Positions 23,901 through 34,146 of a stretch of 64,000 nucleotides of DNA are shown here, piece by piece. Source of the stretch: Pseudeuparius sepicola (lineage: Eukaryota > Arthropoda > Insecta > Coleoptera > Anthribidae); the NCBI GenBank assembly GCA_963920635.1, contig OY987306.1, positions 33,051,453-33,115,452 of the forward strand, read 5' to 3'. The stretch's first letter is position 1, and every line of letters begins with the position of its first letter. The notes under the pieces are model-generated. The model worked only from the letters and a program-made list of their open reading frames with translations, had not been told where the DNA came from and made no database searches. The position numbers were made by a program, and so were the translations under genes.

Positions 23901-26900
23901 TTTTTGTATAAAGGTAACTAGGGTCAAATCATTAACAATCTGCTCATTTTTGGGATGCCCCGTACGAAAATCGAGAGAGTAGTTCAAATGTCTCAATTTC
24001 AAAAATTCTTAGGTTAAGAGGCGACTGGAGCGATACTGGTCCCGACGCCCGCCCGGAAAGGGACAACGTCACCACGATAAGTATCGGCCAGGCCCGACCA
24101 CAGTTACAGGTAATTTTGACAGTTAAACTGTCGAAACTCTTGACGGTTCGTCCGTCAAACACCTGTCACTACCGTTTGACAGTTAAACTGTCAAAACTCT
24201 TGACGGTTCGTCTGGCGAACGCCTGTCGTTACCGTTTGTTTGCGTCTTTCCAAGGCGACGTTGATGCAACGGATGACGGACGTGCTGTCCCGCATGCTGA
24301 ACGATCCCATGACCAGGACGGCACTGAGCGCCGGCGGAGAGGATTCCGTCGATCCGGAAGAGGCGAATCGGGACATGGAGGGCGGCAACAGCGCGGGGGG
24401 CAGCATGGACGTTGAGGAAAACAACGCCGAGGCCGCCGCCGCTTCCAGTAATAACGCGTAAACAAAATCGAGCCGCCTTCGAGGGGCCCGTCGTTAATTC
24501 GATCGTTTCAGGACCTCCTCATCCGAACCGGCGACCCCCAACCCCGAGTCGGGCGGTTCGAACGTCACCTCGCACCTGCACAACCACCTGGCCGCGTTGA
24601 GGAACCTCCGCGACGGGTTCATCAGCCAGCACGGCGCCGAACCGTCGATAAGTTTTAGGTTAGGTCCGACGGCTGTCGAAAGGTGACAGTCGATCCGTTG
24701 GTAATGTCACGATACACTTCACTTATCCACGGTATGTCGTTGCGCATCCATATGCCTATCTCTGTCGCACCTTGTGAACGTCAGTTGCGAATCAGAATTT
24801 AAATTGCTCCATATGTTTTACACAGCAATAGATACTTTTTTATGGGTTTTTGCTTATTTTAATCGTTTTCTTTTAAATAAATGTGGTTAAAAATATGTAG
24901 ATTATATTACTAGATAAATGGATGAATATTCTGTTGATAAAAAAACACATTTAATTAGATAATTATAATTTTACAAATAATTTGTTTTCTTTGCGTTTTA
25001 GCTAATCGTATGCATGCAAATAAAATTGATGTATATTTTGTTAAATTAACAGGATTTTTCTTTTAAAAGACCGTATATTGGTAGACAGTAAAAAAATATC
25101 ATATAGGTATCTAAATAATACACTTATTGTAAGTAAGGTAATCCTGAACTAAGTTTTGGCTTCTATCGACACAAACTCTCCATCGAAAAAAAGTATTTTA
25201 CAGATGACTTGTTATAGGCAAAGATATTGATAAATAAAATTCAAAGCCTTACCAAAAATATAACTTTTTCCTTCAAGTGTTTATGTTGGTTTATGTCAAT
25301 TAAAGTCTTATTTGCCAATTAATGCACACAAGCCTCGACACAAGCACAACCTGCACAACTAATGCTTAAAACAACAAACAAAACAACATAATAAAAATAG
25401 TGAGTAAAATAGGGATCAAATAATGATTCCCTTTAACCATAACAAGGCAAATTTTTTATTGCACATTCTATTTTATTTGCTGTATAAGCCAGGCATAAAC
25501 TCTGTCGAGTCCCCTGTTTTTAATGCTCTGTTCTATAAATAATCTGTTTCCTTACCAGATTATTTTCCTTGGGAAATCTATAATACTTAATTTTTCCGTT
25601 CCCTTACTGTTTCTATTATTTATTGCACCTACGCTGACTGCACATCCCGGCATTTTTGGCCTATTTCAAAGCACTGTCGAGCTGGACTGACGATCAGTCA
25701 GCTGTTTACACTTTTTTCTCGACACATTAAACTGTAAACTATAAAAAATCGTAAAACACAACCGCAGCCGCCATTAAACACCATGCATTATTTAGAATTC
25801 GTGATTCGCAACTGACGTAGATGCGCATAGTTGCCTTGCTTTCGGATTCGTTAGTGACATACCGTGGGTAAGTGTATCGTGGGCAATGTCGTATTTTCAC
25901 AGACGAACCGTCGTTTTTTAGGTACTCGCAACAGAGCACGTCGAACTCGACGATATCCCTGAAAGTGGACAATAGGAATAACGCGAACGTGTCGCAGTCG
26001 AGCGTCGCCTCGACGTCGGTAGGGGGCGGGGGCGGATCGGCAGAAGATTCCATGATGGTGACGGCAAAAGTAACGTCGAAGAAAGATTGAGGTTACGCGA
26101 TGTGTTTTTTTTTTAGGATGTGGAGTTGGACGACGACGACAAGGACGGAGATTCCGAATTGTTCGATGAGAAAACGGAGGTGAAGCCGACGATTTACGAG
26201 GCGGAAATGAAGAGGAAATACGTGGGACATAGGAATACTAGGTGAGTCTGGGAAATATCGCGCCAAAAAAGATCTAGATCATAGATCAGATCGTTTTTCA
26301 AAAAAAGATCTAAGATCGTTTAAAAATAGATCTTTTCATGCAAAAACGATCTTATATCAAAGATCATCTAAAAATGATCTATTTAAAAAATATCAATCGA
26401 TCTAAGATCTTTGAACAAAATTCATCATAATATACAAACAATCTAAGATCTTCTAAACGATCTAAGAACAAAATTCATGATATATAGTTAATAGATATAG
26501 ATGTCTATAAATACTTTTCCTAATTTTGTGTGACATCTTTCAAAACCTGAGCAATTGACGATACGTCCAGTTTTACGTAACTAGTTGTGTAAAATAATAT
26601 TGTACGTAACAGTTACGTAAAGTTACTGCTCTAACTGAACTGGTTACGTAATCAATCAGTTGATATACCTATGGAGAATTAGCCTTTTCTTGTAAAAACT
26701 TGTACACCGATTATTTATGCAATTTATAATTTTATAACTTAAGTTATAAAATTCGGAATTTTGAGAAGTAGATAATTGAAAAAATAAAATACAAATTAAC
26801 ATAAAGCATTCAAATAGATTCTTGTAGTTGTAGGTCAAATGTACATCAGTTTGTTTATATTATTTGTCATTTTTCGCCAATTCTGACAATTTGCACTTCA

Positions 26901-29900
26901 GCTGAGACCTAGAGATATCCTGAGGTAAACTGCTTTAAATGAATGCTCGTTAGTAACGTAAATAATTGAATTCATACTACATATATTTTAGAAATAATAT
27001 GTAGATTATATCTATAAAAAGAAAAATCTTTGTTAGTACAAAACTATTCATTCTTCGAAAAAATATATACCTACCTTTCTACCTATATTATTTTGTATAA
27101 AAAAATTCACAAAAACGTTTCAAAAACGAACTACTTACAACAATTGAGGTCAAAATGAGAACATATACAAATATGTAGATATAAAAACCAAAACTCTTAT
27201 TCCTACAACTTCCTAGAGCACTATTTTTATTCTTCAAAAATAAAACATTTTATATAAAAGAAATCACAGGAACGTTTCAAAAATGAACGAAAACCAATGA
27301 GTAAAAGATCTTAGATCGTTATAACGATCTTAGATCCTATTAAAGATCTTAGATCTTTAAAACGATCTTCGATCTCTAAAACGATCTTAGATCTTGAAAA
27401 TGATCTTAGATCTTTTAAATGATCTTAGATCTTAGATTTTTGAAACGAACTTTTTAAAAAAGATCGTTCTTTAGCGAAACAAAAAAGATCTAGATCTAAG
27501 ATCAAGATCTTTTAAACGATCTTAGATCTTTAAAATGATCTAAGATCGTCAAATTAAGATCAAAGATAAGTTCTTTTTGAAACGATCTTTTTAAAAAAGA
27601 TCGTTCTTTAGCGAAACAAAAAAGATTTAGATCTAATACCAAGATCGCGATCTTAGATCTTTAAAATGAAAGAACAAGATCTTTTAAACGATCTTAGATC
27701 TTTAAAATGATCTAAGATCGTCAAATTAAGATCAAAGATAAGATCTTTTTGAAACGATCTTTTTAAAAAAGATCGTTCTTTAGCGAAACAAAAAAGATCT
27801 AGATCTAAGATCAAGATCTTTTAAATGATCTTAGATCTTTAAAATGATTTAAGATCGTCAAATTAAGATCGAAGATCAGATATTTTTGAAACAATATTTT
27901 TAAAAAAGATCGTTCTTTAGCGAAACAAAAAAGATCTACATCTAAGATCAAGGACTTTTAAACGATCTTAGATCTTTAAAATGATCTAAGATCGTCAAAT
28001 TAAGATCAAAGATCAGATATTTTTGAAACGATCTTTTTAAAAATGATCGTTCTTTAGCGAAACCAAAAAGATCTAGATCGTTTAAAACGATCTTAGATCT
28101 TTAAAATGATCTAAGATCGTCAAGTCAAGATCAAGGATCGGACCTTCTTGAAACGGCCTTGCCCCTCCCCGACTAGGACGATGATCAAGGAGGCGACGTT
28201 CTGGGGCGACGACTACGTCATGTCCGGCTCGGACTGCGGCCACGTGCTGATCTGGAACCGGCACACGGCCGAGCTGCGGATGCTGCTGCTGGCCGACCAG
28301 CACGTCGTCAACTGCCTGCAGCCCCACCCGCAGCTGCCGATACTGGCGACCAGCGGCATCGACTACGACGTCAAGCTGTGGGCGCCGATCCTGGAGGACG
28401 ACGGGTTCGACGCGGCGCTGGCGGGGGACGTGAGTAGCGCGCGGGGGGGCGGGGGAAGGCGGGCGGCGCTCGCGGTTGGGAAATTCGACGGGCGACGTCG
28501 TGTTTGACAGTTGGTTTCGACGGAAATGGTCATTTTCCGAAAATCAATCAGAAATATTGACATTTTTGATAACATTTTTGAAAGAAAAAGTCAATATTTC
28601 CTTGCACTTAGTCGTTGCCAGGCAACGGAAAGTGACTGTTAGGAAATATTTATTTTTGTACTGTAAGGAAATATTATTTCCTTACAGTTATTTATAAACT
28701 AAAAAACGATTGTATGCATAGTTATATTTTTCTCTGGATTTTGTTGGCAACAAATCCAAGGAGGCAGTATTTACTGCTTCCGTGAGTTCTGGGGGGGTTC
28801 CAGAAATGGAACAGTCATCATCACTCATCACTTTATACTTTTACTTTTGCTTTTTAGAACGTTCGAAAACGCGGAAAACACTATGGGAAAACGCCAAAAA
28901 TAAACTTTTCATGCGTCATGTTTGACAATTCAATATTACTTTGTTTCCATAGTTACAAAACAAATATTTCATGGCATCCTTTATTTGTGAATAAAATTAA
29001 TAATGCTTATTTCAAAATTTTAACAAGTTGATTGTAATAATTTATGTTCTTTGAGTAATTTTCGATTTTCGGAAAAATAGTATGTATACCTGGTAGGAAA
29101 AGCCACATTCCCCGACTCCGTATTGCCAGTCTCGGCTTACGCCTCAACAGGCAATCTTTACGGTCGTCCGGGAATGTTCAGCTTTTCCTACTAGGTACAC
29201 AATGTACTATTTTTTGCCGCGGAAAAACCGTACAATTTTGTGGAGTCGGAAAATTTTGTATGAAGTTTAAATTTTTGCAGGAAGTAGTAACATTTCATAA
29301 AGAATGCCTGAATATTGTAGAAAATTGTCAAAATTTTGCAAAAAATGGTATTTTAATATAATTTTTCCTGGTCGTCGAATTTATTTTTTTTTTCATTAAT
29401 TTCCTGGGATTCGACCATAATAATTTATCTTTATTAAAAAATATATTATAATAATGAAATAATGAAATATGTAATTTAAGTAAATTTTGATATTGTTTTG
29501 TAAAGTGACATGAACTCAGGCTTTATTGTAAGTACCTTCTTTCTCTTTTTGGCTGTGTAACTTTTTAAAATTTTATTGTGTATACATTTTATCTGTTTTT
29601 TTAGCATATATTTTATTCTGATGATAGCTATGAGCCGAAACACGTCAATTAAGTGTATAATTTTTTTTTAATAAACACAAATTATTATGGTCGAATCCCA
29701 GGAAATTAATGAAAAAAAAAATTGTATAGTTTTCTAAAAAGTGCCTGAATTTTGTAGAAAAATCATAAAAAAATTGTAGGAAGCATCAGATTTTTGCAGA
29801 AAATGATAAAATTTTCTAGAAAGTGTCTGATTTTTGTAAAGAACCACACAGGAGTCAAATTCTTGCAGGAAATAATAAAATTTGAATTTATATATTTCTG

Positions 29901-32079
29901 AATTTTACGGAGAATGATAAAATTTTGTCATAATAATTGTCAGAATTTTCGAATGTTGTAGTGTCGAAATTTTGTAGAAACTTCTCAAACCTTGTAGAGT
30001 GGCAAAATTTTGCAGAAAGTTTTCTAGAAAGTGTCTGAATTTTAAGGAAAATCACGAAATTTTGCAAAATATAAAATTTTGTAGCAAATTGTCTAAATTG
30101 TATGGCAAGCGTCAAATTTTTGCAAAAAATGATCAAATTTTATAGTAAACAGTCTAAATCTTGTAGAAAGTTGTAAAATTTTGTAGAAAGCATCACATTT
30201 TTGCAGAAAATGATAAAATTTGAAAAAAGTTTCTGAATATTACCCTTGGATATTACGGAGAATGATAAAATTCCTTGTTTCTCTGTTATAAACAAGGTAA
30301 AATTGTGTAATGCTTATCTGAATTTTGTGGAAAGTGTCGAAATTTTTTAGAAAATTGTAAAACCTTGTACAGAGTCGAAATTTTGCAGAAAATGGTACAG
30401 TTTTCTAGAAAGTGTGTGAATTTTATGAAAAGGTCATACAATTGTGTAGGAAGATTCAAATTTTTACAGAATAGTAAAATTTTGTAGTAAATTGTCTAAA
30501 TTTTATAGAAAATCGTAAAATTTTGTAAGAAGTGCCAAATTTTTGCAGAAAATGATTAATTTTTGCAGCAATTGTCTGCCTTTTTGTAGAAAATCATAAA
30601 ATTTTGTAGGAAGAGTACCTAACATTTTTCAAAAATAATCAAATTTTCCAGTAAATGTCTGATTTTTTTAGAAAATCCTAAGATTTTGTAGCAGTGTCAA
30701 ATTTTGTAGTAATTTTCTAAAGTTTGTAGAAAATTGTAAAATTTTGTAGGAAGTGTCAAATTTTTGCAGAACGTGATTAAATTTTGTAGCAATTGTCTAA
30801 AGTTTGTAGAAAACTGTAAAATTTTATAGGAAGTGTCAAATTTATGCAGAACGTGATTACATTTTGTAACAATTGTCTAAAGTTTGTAGAAAACTGTAAA
30901 ATTTTGTAGGAAGCACCAAAATTTCCCAGAAAATGTTAAAATGTTGTAGTAATTGTCTGAATTTGGCATAAAATCTTAAAATTTTGTATGTACTTGGCAA
31001 ATTTTTGCAGAAGATGATAAAATTTTGTAGTAATTTGTCTGAATTTTAAAAGAAAATTGTAAAATTTTGTAGGTAGCGCCAAATTTATGCAGAGAACAAT
31101 AACATTTTGTAGTAAATATCTGCATTTCTTAGAAAATGCTAAAACTTTCTAGAAAGTGTCAAATTCTTTCAAAAAGCTACAAGATTTCAAAGAAAGTGCC
31201 AAATTTTGTAGAAACTCTTAACATTTTGTAGGAATGTGTACAATTTTTGCAGAAAATTACAACATTCTTGTAGAGTGCCTGAACTTTGTGACAATCACAA
31301 AATTCCAAAATTCCGTTTTAAATATCAAAATTTGTATAACAAATTATCAACATTGCAGATATGGGTGAGAAATGGTAGAATATGTCAAAATTAGACCACA
31401 AAATTAACGATAATTCTGTCGCAACTGTCAAACGATGTATATCTTGTCGCCTTTTTCCCGAAACCAAGATCAAGCGACGCCCGAACTACAGCGTAGCTTT
31501 CTCTGTTGTTGTAGTTGGTGCGCGGCAATTTTTTATCGCAGACCGTCACACATTTAAGGCCCAACGCCTGGCTCATGCTAACACTTTAAGTTTCACGCTT
31601 AAAAACAATGTAAGAGTAACAAAACCATCACTTGCTAATCGTTTTGTGCAAATAACCATCATTTTTTTGTATCTACTAACAATATGTCTCAATAACCGCA
31701 AAAGAACAAAAACAATGACCACTGTCAGTTTTTTTGAGGTTAGAACTTGTTTCCATGGCTAACTTGTCGCAGCACGTTTGTCAGTTGTTCTGTCCAGCAT
31801 TTGACACTTGAGGTTAGAACTTGTTTCCATGGCTTGCCAGTTGTTCTGTCGAGGGTTTTGGATTGACCGAGGAAAACGTTGTTTTTGTTCTTTGCGCCAC
31901 GGGATGTTTTTTCTGACGGATTTTTTTCGTAGCTGGTAAAAAGGAACGCGATAATGTTGGAGGAAACGAGGGACACGATAACGGTGCCGGCGGCATTCAT
32001 GATAAGAATGCTGGCGTGCCTGAATCAGATCCGTAGGGGCGCCAGGGGTCGCAATAGGAGGAACAACGAAGAAAGTTAG
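20905..32079 (+). CDS. DCAF6: DDB1- and CUL4-associated factor 6
   Basis: Thirteen exons: 20905-20992, 21043-21315, 21377-21533, 22332-22492, 22552-22703, 22758-22867, 24013-24109, 24255-24457, 24512-24658, 25922-26057, 26117-26241, 28177-28429 and 31933-32079, giving 682 residues. DCAF6 is a WD40 substrate receptor of the CUL4-DDB1 ubiquitin ligase and a nuclear-receptor co-regulator. The N-terminal propeller half (about 1-300) shows [36 protein letters not shown] and [16 protein letters not shown], where WFDLR fits the DDB1-binding WDxR box, then [25 protein letters not shown] and [14 protein letters not shown] mark the family linker. The second WD half is [29 protein letters not shown] and VVNCLQPHP. 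The calmodulin-binding IQ segment of vertebrate DCAF6 is not found. Intron 3 uses a GC donor. Introns 3, 6, 11 and 12 are packed with tandem repeats. Confidence 0.95.
21560..22200. repeat. Imperfect short tandem repeat in DCAF6 intron 3
   Basis: Variants of AAGAAATCTTAGGAAATCTC and ATGGAATTTTCAAGAAAT recur about every 20-45 bp. This creates an apparent open frame on the plus strand with isoleucine-serine-arginine-asparagine repeats that is not a protein. Confidence 0.7.
22920..24012. repeat. Tandem array of about 360-380 bp in DCAF6 intron 6
   Basis: Three copies start near 22940, 23300 and 23680, each with CTTTCCTTCATTTTTTGTATC or a one-base variant, TCAAGGAGCCTGTTGTTA and GTGACAACAATGTCG. 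The unit boundary CAATTTCAAAAATTCTTAG, followed by GTGACA in internal copies, is also the real 3' splice site of exon 7, which reads CTTAG then GTTAAGAGG at 24012/24013. The array therefore ends at the splice site. Each unit also carries AGTAGTTCAAATG. Confidence 0.85.
26255..28165. mobile_element. GATC-rich element, copy 1, in DCAF6 intron 11
   Basis: The left end GCGCCAAAAAAGATCTAGAT starts a block dense in AGATCTTAGATCGTTT. An AT-rich unique middle (26480-27300) follows. The right part (27305-28165) is a tandem array of roughly 135-150-bp units containing GATCGTTCTTTAGCGAAACA. The left and middle parts match 46165-48645 in reverse orientation. The last array unit runs to within a few bases of the exon 12 splice site, in a GC-shifted form (GGACCTTCTTGAAACGGCCT for the array's ATATTTTTGAAACGATCTTT). 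No transposase is seen. Confidence 0.75.
29075..29213. mobile_element. Short MITE in DCAF6 intron 12
   Basis: AAATAGTATGTATACCTGGT and the following AGGAAAAG pair with their complements near 29188-29213, ending AATGTACTATTTTT. The inner GACTCCGTATTGCC / GGCAATCTTTACGGTCG region is also partly paired. Confidence 0.6.
29270..31350. repeat. AAATTTTGTAG minisatellite in DCAF6 intron 12
   Basis: About 2 kb, interrupted by the element at 29384-29722, of imperfect repeats alternating AAAATTTTGTAGAAAGTGTC and AAATTTTTGCAGAAAATGAT. The period is about 24 bp, doubled to about 48-50 bp. Related sequence resumes outside the gene at about 32490-33090. No coding content. Confidence 0.8.
29384..29722. mobile_element. 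Inverted-repeat element with a ribozyme-like motif
   Basis: TTCATTAATTTCCTGGGATT plus CGACCATAATAATTT (29391-29427) is inverted at 29680-29712. The inside contains CTGATGATAGCTATGAGCCG followed by AAACACGTC. This resembles the hammerhead ribozyme core (CTGATGA, short stem II, GAAA) found in Penelope-like elements. Here stem II has one mismatch, so it may be inactive. Confidence 0.6.
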
Positions 32080-34146
32080 GTTAGGGTTCGTTTGTTTATA
32101 TCCACCATTTTAAGCTGGCACTACGTTTTTCCCTTGTGTAATTTATTTATTTAGATGGTATTGTTTTTATTTATTGCTGATTTTCGGACTGTTGTCGACA
32201 AGAAAATGAAGATAATTTGTGTATATCATATTGAGGCTTATTTAGGGTGAAAATTGTTTTGTGATTTCCGAAAACATATTATAGTTACAATAAAAGTAAT
32301 ATACTTATCAGAAGTACAGGTTAGTTTTATTATTTGACAGGCAAGTAGGCTGTGGAAAACAAAGACAGTTTTATTGTTGGCATTTCTTGTATGCAAGGCC
32401 AACTTAGTGTTTTCCAAGTATTTTAGATACAGGGTGATTAATTTCTTAATTCGTAAAAAACAAATACCTATCTCAAAATATTGCAAACTGCATTTTGTAG
32501 CAAGTGTCAAATTTTTACCAAAAATTATAAAATTTTGTAGAAAATGTCTGAAATTTGAAGGAAAACAGTAACATTTTGTAGAAAATTAATGAAATTTATA
32601 GAAGATCGTTAAATTGTGAATTAGTGTCAAATTTTACAAAAAAAAAAACATTTTTTAGCAATACAATTTTGTAGAAAGTATCACATTTTTGCAGGAAATG
32701 ATAAATTTTATGAAAATATCTGAATTTTGCAGAAAATCGTAAAATTTTGCCGGCATTATAAGATTTTTGCAGAAAATTATAAAATTTTGTAGAAATGTCA
32801 GAGTTTTGCAAAAAAATCATAAAATTTTATAAAATGTCACATTTTAGCAGAAAATGATACAACTTTATAGAGAATATCTTAATTTGGAAGAAAACCTTAA
32901 AAATTTCCCGTTATTGACAATTTTTTTCTGATAATATCTGAATTCTGTAAAAAAATTAAAATTTTGTAGCAATAGATCACATTTTTTGCAGGAAATAAAA
33001 TTTCATAGATAATAAATATCCTTGTTTATCTGTATAAACAAGGTAAATATTAATTTTGTAGAAAATCAAATTGTGTGAAAGTGTCAAATTGGACAAAAAA
33101 TTCTAGTGGCGAAAGTTCAGGTTAGTTGTTTTTAGTGGATAAGCTGTAGGTTTTTTATTTTTCTGAGGCTGTATCGCTGTAGGCTATGAAAAACAAAGAT
33201 TGTTCGATTGTTGACATTTGTTTTTTATGCAAGGCCTACTACTGAGGTAGGGATATTATTTATTTATTTCTACGAATGAAAGAAAGGAGTGATTCACAAT
33301 GTTTTTATTTTCACAATATCTAAAACATAACAACTGGCTATTATTTCTAATATCACCCAAAATTCACACAAAAGTATAAAAGGCCAAAAATTCTAAGCTT
33401 GTATTTTTGATATTGCAACAAAACAATGAAGATGTACATATTTTTTGGGCCATACAAATTTGAAAATATGCTTTTTTGATATACATATATTTTTTTATTT
33501 AGGTATCCATGTTTCGACTTTTGGCAAAGATCGCTCACTATAGTGTTAAAAAATTATCCGTTATTTTAACTACTACAATAACAAAAACTACAACTTTATA
33601 TACAGCAAAAATAGTAACTGGTAACAAGAAAAGTTTATAAACTTGTGCTAAAAACATTTTTTGATATTTTTGTTCCGAAGGCAAAACACCTTAATTCAAA
33701 AGTCAAATTCTAAAAAAACTACAGTATAAAGATTTGTTCAAGATACGAACGCTTGAAAAAAATGTTTTTTAAGCAACCTACACCTACTTTGAGATTCAAA
33801 TTACACAATAATTGATTGTATCGACAATTACATAATTAATTATAGTTTCTTTATCACCTGTGATGTCAACAATTATTTACAAAAAAATCTCTGTCCTAAA
33901 ATGACTAGAAACAAACAAAACAACTACCAAATACAGGGGACGTTTTTTTTACGATTTTTGAGACTTGACAACATTTTTATTGTCGTTTAACTTCGATTGG
34001 TTTCTCACGGACGTTTTCCTCATAATCACAAGTCAAAATAATACAAAAAAAATACTTACCGTGCACCGGCATTAATTACCCACCTGCGACCAATAAGAAA
34101 CAAGCATCGCACCGATCGGCAACTGCTATTGGCTGAAAATTTGTCA
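32080..34146. other. Spacer between convergent DCAF6 and ENPP genes
   Basis: No gene is seen. 32490-33090 continues the AAATTTTGTAG-type repeat. A direct repeat of about 95-130 bp with an AGGTTAGTT start and GGCTRTGRAAAACAAAGA occurs at 32312-32410 and 33112-33245. The rest is AT-rich. Confidence 0.5.
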
